Shown here in pieces: positions 16,823-25,423 of a stretch of 64,000 bases of DNA; positions within the stretch are counted from its first letter, which is position 1, and each line of letters opens with the position of its first letter. Location: contig JAEWOG010000011.1 in the NCBI GenBank assembly GCA_023460975.1, positions 190,368 through 254,367 on the forward strand. Reading direction: 5' to 3'. Both the position numbers and the translations under genes were made by a program. The DNA is from Actinomycetes bacterium (GTDB taxonomy: Bacteria > Actinomycetota > Actinomycetes > Propionibacteriales > Nocardioidaceae). The notes beneath the pieces are model-generated. The model had not been told where the DNA came from, searched no databases, and was given only the letters and a program-made list of their open reading frames with translations.

Positions 16823-17599
16823 TCACTTGGGAGGCATCCGGATGCCGCCGTCGAGGCGGACCGTCTCACCGTTCATGTAGTCGTTGGTCAGACACTCGAT
16901 GACCATCGAGGCGAGCTCTGCGGGCTTGCCCAGACGCTTGGGGAAGAGGACCGACTGACCCAGGTGCGCCTTGAACGCCTCCGACGCCTCACCCTCGCCG
17001 TAGATCGGGGTGTCGATCAGACCGGGCGCGACGGTGTTCAGGCGGATGCCGGCAGCGGACAGGTCCCGTGCGACCGGAAGCGTCATGCCCACCACGCCGC
17101 CCTTGGACGAGGAGTACGCCGCTTGGCCGATCTGGCCGTCGAACGCCGCCACGGACGCGAGGTTCACGATGGCACCGCGCTGGCCGTTCTCGTCCGCGTC
17201 GTTGCGGCTCATCGCGGTGGCCGCGAGGCGCAGCATGTCGAAGGTGCCGATGAGGTTGATCTCGATGACCTTGCGGTAGCTCTCGAGGTCGAACGCCGAG
17301 CCGAACTCGCCGTCACGGCCGATGGTGCGCTGCACCGAGCCGACACCGGCGGAGTTGACGAGCGCGCGCAGCGGTGCGAGCTCGAGAGCCTTCTCGACGG
17401 CAGCGAGGTTCTGTTCGGTCTTGGTCACGTCGACGGAGACGAAGACGCCGCCGATCTCGGCGGCCAGGGCCTCGCCCTTCTCGGCATTGAGGTCGGCGAC
17501 GACGACGCGAGCGCCGCGCTCGGCCAGCAGGACGGCCGAAGCCGCGCCGATGCCCGAGGCGCCGCCGGTGACGATGGCGGAGTATCCAGTGAGTTCCAT
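16823..17599 (-). CDS. SDR dehydrogenase, 3-hydroxyacyl-CoA dehydrogenase (HSD10)-like
   Basis: A 258-residue short-chain dehydrogenase. The cofactor loop TGGASGIG is at 11-18, D36 in VVVADLN favours NAD(H), NSAG is at 82-85, and the catalytic residues are S149, Y162 and K166. Overall it resembles type-2 3-hydroxyacyl-CoA dehydrogenase (HSD17B10-like), which acts in fatty or branched-chain acid oxidation; the substrate is not shown. A likely leaderless start: TAGTGT, seven bases, then ATG 17599. It sits between dapF and hflX without an obvious pathway link. Confidence 0.88.
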   Translation of the reverse strand: MELTGYSAIVTGGASGIGAASAVLLAERGARVVVADLNAEKGEALAAEIGGVFVSVDVTKTEQNLAAVEKALELAPLRALVNSAGVGSVQRTIGRDGEFGSAFDLESYRKVIEINLIGTFDMLRLAATAMSRNDADENGQRGAIVNLASVAAFDGQIGQAAYSSSKGGVVGMTLPVARDLSAAGIRLNTVAPGLIDTPIYGEGEASEAFKAHLGQSVLFPKRLGKPAELASMVIECLTNDYMNGETVRLDGGIRMPPK

Positions 17600-17657
17600 G
17601 ACCGTGACACTAACGCTGTCATGGTCGCCGTGGGAGCAGATCCCACGCGCTGCGCCC

Positions 17658-18446
17658 TCAGAGAGAGGTCGACCCCTCGGCGATGACCACCGCCGGTCCC
17701 GTCATCAGGATCCGGTCCTCGGCCGTCCAGACGATCTCCAACGTCCCGCCAGGCACGTCCACCCGGTACGCGACGTCGCGCTCCGCCGAGTCCGCCATCG
17801 CAGTCGCCACCATGACTGCGCACGCACCCGTACCGCACGAGCGGGTCTCCCCCGAGCCTCGCTCGTGGACGCGCATCGCCACGTGGCGCGGCCCCTTCCG
17901 TACGACGAACTCGACGTTGACGCCCTCGGGATACACGTCGGTGTCGTGGTCGGGTTCCGCCAGCAGGGCGCCCGCGTCGGCCAGGTCATCCACGAAGGCA
18001 ACGGCATGGGGGTTGCCCATCGAGATGTGCTTCGCCGGCCAGGTGTGCCCGGGCACGCCGACGACAGTGGTCCCGAAGACGCGCGGCGGACCCATGTCGA
18101 CGCGGATCAGGCCATCGACCTCATCGATGTGCTTGTCACCGTCGCGGGTCGCGATCACCATCGGGAACGACTCGCCCTCGAACTGCGCGAGGTAGCGGGC
18201 GAAGACCCGGACTCCGTTGCCGCACATCTCGCTGATCGAACCATCGGCGTTGCGGTAGTCCATGAACCACCGGCCCTGATCATCACGCACCACGCGGAGC
18301 ACGCCATCGGCACCGATCCCGGCGCGCCGGTCGCACAGGGCCCGCACGCGCTCGGGGCTGAGTTCCCCGTGCACCGACCCGTCGGGGTCGGGGAGCACCA
18401 CGAAGTCGTTCTCGGTCCCGTGGCCCTTGAGGAAGCGATACGTCAC
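17658..18446 (-). CDS. dapF: Diaminopimelate epimerase
   Basis: A 262-residue DapF converting LL- to meso-diaminopimelate for lysine and peptidoglycan synthesis. The two catalytic cysteines are C75 (MCGNGVR) and C204 (SCGTGACA), and GSGETRS is intact. The gene starts with GTG 18446, and TAAACT lies exactly six bases upstream, so the mRNA is probably leaderless. Confidence 0.97.
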   Translation of the reverse strand: MTYRFLKGHGTENDFVVLPDPDGSVHGELSPERVRALCDRRAGIGADGVLRVVRDDQGRWFMDYRNADGSISEMCGNGVRVFARYLAQFEGESFPMVIATRDGDKHIDEVDGLIRVDMGPPRVFGTTVVGVPGHTWPAKHISMGNPHAVAFVDDLADAGALLAEPDHDTDVYPEGVNVEFVVRKGPRHVAMRVHERGSGETRSCGTGACAVMVATAMADSAERDVAYRVDVPGGTLEIVWTAEDRILMTGPAVVIAEGSTSL

Positions 18447-18516
18447 CTCACCAGTTTAGGCGGGCCGCTCATGGGTCAGAATGTCCGCGCCACACCATCA
18501 CCTCCCGGGGGAACAC

Positions 18517-20325
18517 ATGCCGTCGTACGTCCGACTCGGAACTCAGGCCGCCCTGCTCGGGCTCGCCCTGCCTCTCCTGGGGGTCGTCACCCCTGCCGCC
18601 ACCGCACTCCCGGCCGAGACGGCCAGCGACCTGCTCGCTGCCGCGCCCGCCTCAGCCACGACCCGCATCAAGGTGCCCCAGACAGCCGTACGGACTCGCC
18701 GGGGAAGCCTTGATCTCGACGTCGACTCGCTGCAGGCTGGCGACCGCGTGACGCTCAACCTGTTCGCCGATGCCAGCGTTGAGGCCGAGGTGGTCTCCGC
18801 GTCCACGCTCCCCACGTACGACGCCTGGTACGGCACCGTCGAGGGCGGCGGGACCTTCGACATCATCCGCGTCGGGGACACCACCCGCGTGGGCGCCACG
18901 ATCGGCGCGGACACCTTCGAGATCGTCGACGACGGTCGAGTGGCCACGATCAGCGAGACCCGGATCCGCGAGCGCAGTGCGGACGACGCCCTTGCCGTCC
19001 CGGCCAGCGCGCGGCGCGCTGCCAGGGCGACGTCCACGCACGACGCCGACTCCGGCGCGACACCGAGCACGGCACCGCAGGCCACGCCCGCGTTGGCCGG
19101 CGGCGCTGGCGACCCGGCGGGGCAGCTCGACATGCTGATCGCCTACACGCCCGAAACGCTGGCCGCCCGCGGCAGCGTCGCATCCGTGCAGGCCGTTGCT
19201 GCGGCGTCGGTCGAGCAGACCAACCGCATCTTCACGAACTCCCAAGTCCCGGCCAGCGTTCGCCTCGTGGGCGTCGTTCCCACGGCCACGTCGGAGGCCG
19301 GTGGCGACCACTACGCCCTGCTCGATGCCATCACGGATCCCGGCGACGGCAAGTTCGAGGACATCCACGCTCTGCGCTCGCAGTACAAGGCAGACCAGGT
19401 CACGACGCTGGTCACCTCCAGCCATGTCTGCGGCCTCGGCTGGCTCGATGCCCCCGCCACCATGGCCTTCACGACCGTGGACCACACCTGCGCGTACGAC
19501 AACATCACGCTCGCTCACGAGTTCGGCCACAACCTCGGGGCCGGCCACGACGCGGGCGCCTCCGAGACCCCGACGGGCCCCGCGGACGCGCGTGGGTACG
19601 TCTACACCCCCGGCAAGTGGCGCACCGTGATGGCCTACCCGACGGTCTGCCCCACGTGCCCCAAGATCGAGCACTACTCGAACCCCAACGTCGCCTACAA
19701 CGGCGTTCCCACGGGCACAGCGCTGGCCAACAACGCCCGCGTGATCACCACCAACCTCGCGAAGGGCGCCAACTGGACGCCCACGCAGATCTACGCCCCC
19801 GAGGCCGCGCTCACCGGAACGCCCGTGGTCGGCGGCATCGTGGGTCTGACGACCGGGCCGTGGCTCCCGACGACCACCAGCGCCTCGTACTCGTGGGCCC
19901 TGGACGGGGTGCCGCTGGGCATCAGCGCCGCGTCGTTGACGATCACCCCGGCAATGGCGGGCCGCACCCTTTCACTGACCATCACGGGCACCGCGCCGGG
20001 TTACGCCGCGGTCTCGGCCGCGGGCCCCAGCACGGTCATCGCGCCCGGCAACATCGGGTTGTCAGGCGTCAGCGTGCTCGGCACGGCCTGGGTGGGCCGC
20101 AAGCTCCGGGCACACGCCAGCGTCGGCCTCACCGTGGCCGGCGCCTCCTACAGCTACCAGTGGTACCGCAACGGCAAGAAGATCAAGGGCGCCAAGGCGA
20201 GGAAGGCCAAGTACCGACTCGTCCGCAAGGACCGCCGCAAGAAGATCCACGTCGTCGTGACCGCCTCCGCGCCGGGATTCGTGACGGCCTCTGCATCCTC
20301 GCGCAAGGTTCGCGTACGTCGCTGA
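18517..20325 (+). CDS. Secreted reprolysin-like zinc metalloprotease
   Basis: A 602-residue exported protease. ATG 18517 follows GGGGGAA. There is a signal peptide (about 1-30), a propeptide-like region, a catalytic domain with HEFGHNLGAGHD (HExxHxxGxxHD) and the MAYP Met-turn, and cysteines around them. The C-terminal third has Ig-like repeats with SYQWYRNGKKIKG, and the protein ends KVRVRR. It belongs to the metzincin clan (M12-like). Two more secreted HExxHxxGxxHD proteases lie at 32375 and 34781, and all three end in RVRR. Confidence 0.88.
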   Translation: MPSYVRLGTQAALLGLALPLLGVVTPAATALPAETASDLLAAAPASATTRIKVPQTAVRTRRGSLDLDVDSLQAGDRVTLNLFADASVEAEVVSASTLPTYDAWYGTVEGGGTFDIIRVGDTTRVGATIGADTFEIVDDGRVATISETRIRERSADDALAVPASARRAARATSTHDADSGATPSTAPQATPALAGGAGDPAGQLDMLIAYTPETLAARGSVASVQAVAAASVEQTNRIFTNSQVPASVRLVGVVPTATSEAGGDHYALLDAITDPGDGKFEDIHALRSQYKADQVTTLVTSSHVCGLGWLDAPATMAFTTVDHTCAYDNITLAHEFGHNLGAGHDAGASETPTGPADARGYVYTPGKWRTVMAYPTVCPTCPKIEHYSNPNVAYNGVPTGTALANNARVITTNLAKGANWTPTQIYAPEAALTGTPVVGGIVGLTTGPWLPTTTSASYSWALDGVPLGISAASLTITPAMAGRTLSLTITGTAPGYAAVSAAGPSTVIAPGNIGLSGVSVLGTAWVGRKLRAHASVGLTVAGASYSYQWYRNGKKIKGAKARKAKYRLVRKDRRKKIHVVVTASAPGFVTASASSRKVRVRR

Positions 20326-20423
20326 GGCCCTGGCCCACACCCTCCCTCGTGGCACTCACCTGCGCAGCGGAGTCCGGGCACGACTGATTCCGCTGCTCGG
20401 GTGTGGCCTCCGCCTGATGTCCC

Positions 20424-20493
20424 GCCCAATTTGGGGACAGTTGGAGGTCATCCGGTAGGCCGACGACCACCTCCAAGTGTCCCCAAATTGGGC
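20424..20493. terminator. Large inverted repeat between convergent genes
   Basis: GCCCAATTTGGGGACA (20424-20439) is repeated inverted at 20478-20493. After one mismatch, TTGGAGGT (20441-20448) pairs with 20469-20476. That makes a 25-bp arm around a 20-nt loop, 98 nt after the metalloprotease and 43 nt after the gamma-glutamyltransferase gene. It may end both transcripts or be a repeat element. Confidence 0.75.
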
Positions 20494-20536
20494 ACCACGA
20501 CGGTAGTGGCTCTGTCGGGTCCGTGGCCTTGGGGGA

Positions 20537-22438
20537 TCAGTGCCCCTTGACCACGCCAGCTGCCCCGCCGCCGCGCCTTTGTGGTTCGGCAACGGCCGTC
20601 ATCATGCCGCGCGGCCCGAACTCGATCGCTGCGGCAGCGCCGATCTCAGCAGCACTGGTGAATGCGTCCCCGGACGGCACCAGGGTGTGACCCAGCGCGG
20701 TCATCGCCTGACCGTACGCGGTGATGAACGCCGGCTCCGCGCTGACGCTGGCTGTGTTGCGCGGCGACACCCGAGGCGCCGCCACGGCTTCCGGCAGCGT
20801 CATGCCGAGATCGACGCGGTTGATCAGCATCTGCAGGACGGTCGTGATGATCGTGGACCCACCCGGCGAGCCCAGCGTCAGGAACGGCTTGGAGTCGCGC
20901 AGCACGATCGTCGGGGACATCGAGGAGCGCGGGCGCTTGCCGGGCTGGATCCGGTTGGGGTCGGCCGCGTCGTAGACGGTGGAGAAGTCGGTCAGCTCGT
21001 TGTTGAGAAGGAAGCCGTATCCGGGGACCACCATCCCCGAGCCGCCGGTCTGCTCGATGGTGAGCGTGTACGCGACCACGTTGCCCCATCGGTCGGCGAC
21101 CGTGAGATGGGTCGTCGAGACGTTCTCGGTGTCCTCTGCGATGACACCTGAGGCCGAGGCACCCCCGCACACCCCGTCGTACGACGACGCGTCTCCGGCG
21201 GCCACGGGCTTGGTGGCGGCCTTCGCCGGGTCGATCCCGCAGGCCCGCTCCGCCGCGAACTTGCCTGACAGCAGATCCGAGACGGGCACGTCGACGAAGG
21301 CCGGGTCCCCGAGGTACTTCGCGCGGTCGGCATAGGCCAGCGCGCTGGCTTCGAGATAGTGGTGCAGCACGGTCGCGGCGTCCTTGCCCGTCAGTTCGTA
21401 CCGATCGAGGATCGCCAGCGTCTCCCCCACCGTGGTGCCACCCGAGCTCGACGGCGCCATCCCGTAGACGTCGAGGTCGCGGTAGCTCACCTTGGTCGGC
21501 GCCTGGACCCGGACCTTGTAGTCACGCAGGTCTCGTACCTTCATGTGCCCGGGGGGCACCGGCAGCGAGGTCCTCCGGCTCACTGCCGGGTCTCGGACCG
21601 CATCGACCAGGTCGCTGGCCAACTGGCCACGGTAGAACGCCTTGCGCACGCCCTTGTCGGCCAGCAGGCGGTACGTCTGCGCCAGATCCCGGTTGCGCAG
21701 GCGCGTGCCGACCTTGGGTGCGTCCCCCTCGGGGAGGTAGAGGCGACGGGTCGCCGGGAACGCCTTGAACCGCTCGGCGTTGTCGAGGGTCTGGTCGCGG
21801 AAGGTCTCATCGACCACGAACCCCTTGTCCGCAATCTTGATCGCGGGCGCGAGAGCCGCCTCGAGATCCACGGTGCCCCACTTGGCCAGGGCGCGCTCCC
21901 ACGTCAGCGGGGTGCCCGGTGTGCCGACGGAGACGCCGCTGGTGACCAGCTCGGGGGTGAAGTTGTACGGCTTGCCCGTCGCCGGATCGATGAAGGCGTT
22001 CTGGGGCATCGACCGGGGCGCAGTCTCGCGCCCGTCGATCGTGCGGACCTTCTGGGCCTTGGCGTCGTAGTGGACGAAGTAGCCCCCACCCCCGATGCCG
22101 GCGCTGTACGGCTCGGTCACCCCGAGCATCGCTGCCGCCGCGACCGCCGCATCCGTGGCATTGCCCCCACGGCGCAGCACCTGCAACGCGGCGCGGGTGG
22201 CGTACGGGTCGACGGTGGACACAGCCCCGCCGGTGCCGACCGCGACAGCCCGCTTGCGAGGGCCGCGGGGTGTGGCCGTGGTCGCGGCAGGGAGGTCGGC
22301 CGTCGCGGCCCCTGTCGGGGCAGCCGCCGGCGGCGCGGCCATCGAGGGCGAGGCGGCCGCATGGGCTCCAGACGCCGCCAGCGCCGCGGTCAGGGCCGCA
22401 GCGGTGGCGAGGGTGGTCGTGCGGAGGAGTGATCGCAT
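20537..22438 (-). CDS. ggt: Gamma-glutamyltransferase, secreted
   Basis: A 633-residue gamma-glutamyltranspeptidase that cleaves glutathione and other gamma-glutamyl compounds outside the membrane. ATG 22438 follows GGAAGGGC and opens a signal peptide (MRSLLRTTTLATAAALTAALAASGAHA). The large-subunit start includes RRGGNATDAAVAAAAMLGVTEPYSAGIGGGG. The autoprocessing and catalytic Thr is in ENVSTTHLTVADRWGNVVAYTLT, and GSPGGSTIITTVLQ follows. Gene symbol is by family. Confidence 0.95.
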   Translation of the reverse strand: MRSLLRTTTLATAAALTAALAASGAHAAASPSMAAPPAAAPTGAATADLPAATTATPRGPRKRAVAVGTGGAVSTVDPYATRAALQVLRRGGNATDAAVAAAAMLGVTEPYSAGIGGGGYFVHYDAKAQKVRTIDGRETAPRSMPQNAFIDPATGKPYNFTPELVTSGVSVGTPGTPLTWERALAKWGTVDLEAALAPAIKIADKGFVVDETFRDQTLDNAERFKAFPATRRLYLPEGDAPKVGTRLRNRDLAQTYRLLADKGVRKAFYRGQLASDLVDAVRDPAVSRRTSLPVPPGHMKVRDLRDYKVRVQAPTKVSYRDLDVYGMAPSSSGGTTVGETLAILDRYELTGKDAATVLHHYLEASALAYADRAKYLGDPAFVDVPVSDLLSGKFAAERACGIDPAKAATKPVAAGDASSYDGVCGGASASGVIAEDTENVSTTHLTVADRWGNVVAYTLTIEQTGGSGMVVPGYGFLLNNELTDFSTVYDAADPNRIQPGKRPRSSMSPTIVLRDSKPFLTLGSPGGSTIITTVLQMLINRVDLGMTLPEAVAAPRVSPRNTASVSAEPAFITAYGQAMTALGHTLVPSGDAFTSAAEIGAAAAIEFGPRGMMTAVAEPQRRGGGAAGVVKGH

Positions 22439-22514
22439 GGTGATGCCCTTCCCGAGAAGGCCTTCCACACTGCTCCCTCGAGGCCACCTTGTCCACCGCA
22501 CCCGAGCGCGCCCG

Positions 22515-23036
22515 TCAGCCGATGACCGCGTACCGCCCGCACAGGAAGTCGCGGTTGCGGGCGACATCGAGCAGGTCGAGCTCGACGTGCGCCGGCAGGA
22601 CGGGGTGCCCCGACCCGATCGTGACGGGGGCGTACTGGAGCCACACCTCGTCGAGCAGCCCGGCGGCGTGGAACTCGGCAGCGAGCCCTCCCCCGCCCAC
22701 GACCCACAGGTCAGCGTCGCCGGCCTGCTCCGTCATGGCAGCGTGCACATCTGACACCGCCGCATCGGTGAAGGTGACGCTGTCCGGGTGCGGCCCCTCG
22801 AAACTGCGATGGGTGAGGACCCAGGTCGGCAGCGGCCCCCACGGGTCCTCGTCGTGATCGAGGATCCACTGCCAGGTGTTGGCGCCCATCACGCAGGCCC
22901 CCAGGCCGGCGCGAAAGCCCGTGTATCCCATCGGGCCATCGACGTCGACGTCCCGGCTCAACAACCAGTCGAGGGAGTGCTCGGGCGTCGCGATGAAGCC
23001 GTCGAGGGTGCTCGCGGTGTAGAAGATCGTGGCCAC
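22515..23036 (-). CDS. Dihydrofolate reductase / RibD C-terminal family protein
   Basis: A 173-residue protein of the RibD C-terminal (dihydrofolate-reductase-like) fold: ATIFYTASTLDGFIATPEHSLDWLL, MGANTWQWIL, and WVVGGGGLAAEFHAAGLLDEVWLQ. Members reduce small substrates with NADPH but most, like this one, have no known substrate. I chose GTG 23036, five bases after the VOC stop codon, because the family usually begins just before this motif; an ATG at 23069 is possible. It forms an operon with the VOC gene. Confidence 0.85.
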   Translation of the reverse strand: MATIFYTASTLDGFIATPEHSLDWLLSRDVDVDGPMGYTGFRAGLGACVMGANTWQWILDHDEDPWGPLPTWVLTHRSFEGPHPDSVTFTDAAVSDVHAAMTEQAGDADLWVVGGGGLAAEFHAAGLLDEVWLQYAPVTIGSGHPVLPAHVELDLLDVARNRDFLCGRYAVIG

Positions 23037-23041
23037 GGCGC

Positions 23042-23404
23042 TCAGGCCGTCTGCTCGGCGTCGGACCACACCGCCATCTCGGCCCCGCCTGGCTCGCGGA
23101 AGTGGAATCGCCGGCCGCCGGGGAAGTCGTACGGGGCGACGGTGACCTCCCCTCCAGCCGCACGCACGGCCCGCTCGGTGGCATCCAGGTCGGAGGAGTA
23201 GAGGATGACCAGCGGGGGCGCCGCGACCCCTGCCGCGATGCCTCCCGCCTCGACGCCGCCCGCGCGCCCGTCGTGGATGCCGGCGTACTCCGGGCCGTAG
23301 GCCGTGAAGGCCCAGCCGAACGCACTCGCCAAGAAGTCACGGGTGGCGGCCAGGTCAGGGGTGTTGAACTCGACGTAGTCGATGCCGTGGTGGACGTGAG
23401 ACAT
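23042..23404 (-). CDS. VOC (glyoxalase/bleomycin-resistance fold) family protein
   Basis: A 120-residue vicinal-oxygen-chelate fold protein with HHGIDYVEFNTPDLAATRDFLASAFGW at the N-terminus and RRFHFREPGGAEMAVWS at the C-terminus. ATG 23404 follows CCAGGAGG. The likely metal ligands (early His, late Glu) are present, but the substrate is unknown. It is followed within five bases by the reductase-like gene. Confidence 0.88.
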   Translation of the reverse strand: MSHVHHGIDYVEFNTPDLAATRDFLASAFGWAFTAYGPEYAGIHDGRAGGVEAGGIAAGVAAPPLVILYSSDLDATERAVRAAGGEVTVAPYDFPGGRRFHFREPGGAEMAVWSDAEQTA

Positions 23405-23430
23405 GGAACCTCCTGGTCGGGGTTGCGACG

Positions 23431-24357
23431 CTACGCCGAGGCACTGACAGTGCGCATCCACTCCACCGCTGTCGCGACCCTGTCGGGGTCGTCGAAGCGG
23501 ACCCAGCGCACCCGCGGATCCTTGCGGAACCAGGAGTCCTGACGCCGCGCGAGACGACGAGTCGCCGCCTTGATGCGCTCGGCAGCCTCGTCCTGGGACA
23601 ACTCACCCGCCAGCACCGCGACCGCTTCGCGGTATCCGATGGCCCGCGATGCCGTACGGCTCTGAGCCAGTCCGTGCTCCAGGAGCCCGGCCACCTCTGC
23701 GAGCAGACCGTCGGCGAACATCTCCTCGGTGCGGCGTTCGATGCGCGCGTCAAGCGTTGGCCGATCGATGTCGACACCGATCTGCAGCGTCGCCGGCTCC
23801 ACGTACTCCAGCCGCGGCAGGCTCGCGGAGAACGGGCGCCCCGTGAGCTCGACGACTTCGAGCGCACGCACCACCCGGCGCGTGTTCTCCGGCAGGATGC
23901 CCGCTGCGGCCTGGGCATCGACGGCCTCAAGCCGAGCATGCATGGCGGCCGCTCCGACCCGCTCGGCCTCGGCCTCAAGATCGGCGCGGAGTGCGTCGTC
24001 GGTGCCCGGGAACTCGAAATGGTCCAGAACCGCACGTACGTACAGCGCCGAGCCGCCGACCAGGACGGGCACCACCCCGCGGCCGCGCAACGCTCCCACC
24101 GTCGTACGCGCCCACTCCTGGAACTGCGCCACCGATGCCGGTTCGGCCACGTCCAAGCAGTCGAGGAGGTGGTGAGTGATGCCCCGTCGCTCGGCCATGG
24201 GCAGCTTCGCGGTACCGATGTCCATGCCCCGGTAGAACTGCATCGCGTCCGTGTTGATGACCTCGCCACCCAACCGCTCCGCAAGATCCAGGCTGAGTCC
24301 GGTCTTGCCAGCAGCCGTCGCTCCGACCACGGCGAGAACTGGGGGGAGGACGCTCAC
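23431..24357 (-). CDS. miaA: tRNA dimethylallyltransferase
   Basis: A 308-residue MiaA that adds the dimethylallyl group to A37 of tRNAs reading codons that start with U. The P-loop GATAAGKTGLS is at 12-22, the DAMQFYRGMDIGTAK motif is at about 38-52, and RRLARRQDSWFRKD is near the C-terminus. MiaB, encoded at 25424, carries out the next step, methylthiolation of the same base. GTG start at 24357. Confidence 0.97.
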   Translation of the reverse strand: MSVLPPVLAVVGATAAGKTGLSLDLAERLGGEVINTDAMQFYRGMDIGTAKLPMAERRGITHHLLDCLDVAEPASVAQFQEWARTTVGALRGRGVVPVLVGGSALYVRAVLDHFEFPGTDDALRADLEAEAERVGAAAMHARLEAVDAQAAAGILPENTRRVVRALEVVELTGRPFSASLPRLEYVEPATLQIGVDIDRPTLDARIERRTEEMFADGLLAEVAGLLEHGLAQSRTASRAIGYREAVAVLAGELSQDEAAERIKAATRRLARRQDSWFRKDPRVRWVRFDDPDRVATAVEWMRTVSASA

Positions 24358-24431
24358 GACAGCATTCTCTCAGGGCGATTAGGGTCTGAGTGCACGGTGG
24401 CCATCGGGGCCACTGGATCGAAGGAGCACCC

Positions 24432-24635
24432 GTGGGTTTCCTGGACGACGCCAAGAACAAGCTGACCGACGCCGTGGACAAGCACGGCGACAAGATCTCC
24501 GACGGCCTCGACAAGGCAGCGGACACGATCAACGCCAAGACCGGCAACAAGCACTCCGACAAGATCGACGCGGGCCTCGACAAGGCCAAGGACGTGCTGG
24601 ACAAGCTGGACGGCAAGAACGACGACATCAAGTGA
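24432..24635 (+). CDS. Small helical protein, MT0933-like antitoxin family
   Basis: A 67-residue, highly charged helical protein (MGFLDDAKNKLTDAVDKHGDKIS...) matching the pattern of the MT0933/Rv0909-like antitoxin family. It contains an internal duplication: KHGDKISDGLDKAADTI and KHSDKIDAGLDKAKDVL. GTG 24432 follows GAAGGAGC. Its stop codon overlaps the next gene's start as GTGA, so it is translationally coupled to a NUDIX hydrolase. In M. tuberculosis, Rv0909 is paired with toxin Rv0910, an SRPBCC-fold protein; no such gene is here. Antitoxin function is by family only. Confidence 0.8.
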   Translation: MGFLDDAKNKLTDAVDKHGDKISDGLDKAADTINAKTGNKHSDKIDAGLDKAKDVLDKLDGKNDDIK

Positions 24636-25105
24636 GTGCTGACGCCGACGCCGGGGCCCCGCGGTTCGCGGTGGTCCCGGCGTCGTACGTCTACCTGCTC
24701 CGGGAGAGCCCCCGCGGGACCGAGGTCCTGCTGCAGCGGCGCGGAGAGGTCCCGTACATGGCGGGGCACTGGGCGGCCGGGGCTGCTGGGCACGTCGAGC
24801 GCGGCGAGGACGCTGTCACCGCGGCCCAGCGCGAGCTGACCGAGGAACTGGGGATCACGGCCCTCGACCTGCGCTTCGAGCTCGTCATGCAGCGCACCCA
24901 GCACACGGTGGCCATCGAGGAGCGGGTCGACTTCTTCTTCTCGGCGCGCACGTGGAACGGTGAGCCGAGGATCGTCGAAACCGCCAAGGCATCAGCCCTC
25001 GAGTGGTTCCCGCTCGACGCGCTCCCCACCCCGATGGTGCCGCACGAGGCGGTGGCGCTGTCACGGCTCGACCTGGAGCCCTCGTACGTCGGCTACGGCT
25101 TCTGA
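24632..25105 (+). CDS. NUDIX hydrolase
   Basis: A 157-residue NUDIX protein. The box GHVERGEDAVTAAQRELTEELGI fits GX5EX7REUXEEXGU in full, so it should hydrolyse a nucleoside-diphosphate-linked substrate using Mg2+. Upstream SYVYLLRESPRGTEVLLQRRGEVPYMAGHW is typical. The GTG start overlaps the antitoxin-like gene's stop codon by four bases. The substrate is unknown. Confidence 0.93.
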   Translation: MSADADAGAPRFAVVPASYVYLLRESPRGTEVLLQRRGEVPYMAGHWAAGAAGHVERGEDAVTAAQRELTEELGITALDLRFELVMQRTQHTVAIEERVDFFFSARTWNGEPRIVETAKASALEWFPLDALPTPMVPHEAVALSRLDLEPSYVGYGF

Positions 25106-25144
25106 GGGGTTCCCTCCAGCCGGGTTGCTCGGTAGAACGGACAG

Positions 25145-25405
25145 ATGAGCGATCACCCCGAACCCATCGCCGAGAAGCCCATTCTCAAGCCGGGCGGCCC
25201 CGACGCGCTGCCTGATGACCCCCAGGACCGGGGTCAGCCGCGTGACCTGGATCCGGAGCGCAACCCAGGCGTCAAGGACACGCTGCCCGACGAGATTGCG
25301 GCGGACGACGACAAGCAGCAGGAACCCTCGGGCCAGGCCGACGAGGAGGCGAACAAGGAGGCCGGCCAGGTCTCCGAGGACGGTTCACCCGAGCCCCCGG
25401 CCTGA
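25145..25405 (+). CDS. Small acidic disordered protein, unknown
   Basis: An 86-residue, Asp/Glu/Pro-rich protein (MSDHPEPIAEKPILKPGG...SEDGSPEPPA) with no hydrophobic core. I do not recognise it. A weak TAGAAC -10-like box sits six bases before the ATG, so a leaderless mRNA is possible. It ends 18 bases from the end of convergent miaB. Confidence 0.6.
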   Translation: MSDHPEPIAEKPILKPGGPDALPDDPQDRGQPRDLDPERNPGVKDTLPDEIAADDDKQQEPSGQADEEANKEAGQVSEDGSPEPPA

Positions 25406-25423
25406 CCTCGCGCGGCCTTGTGA

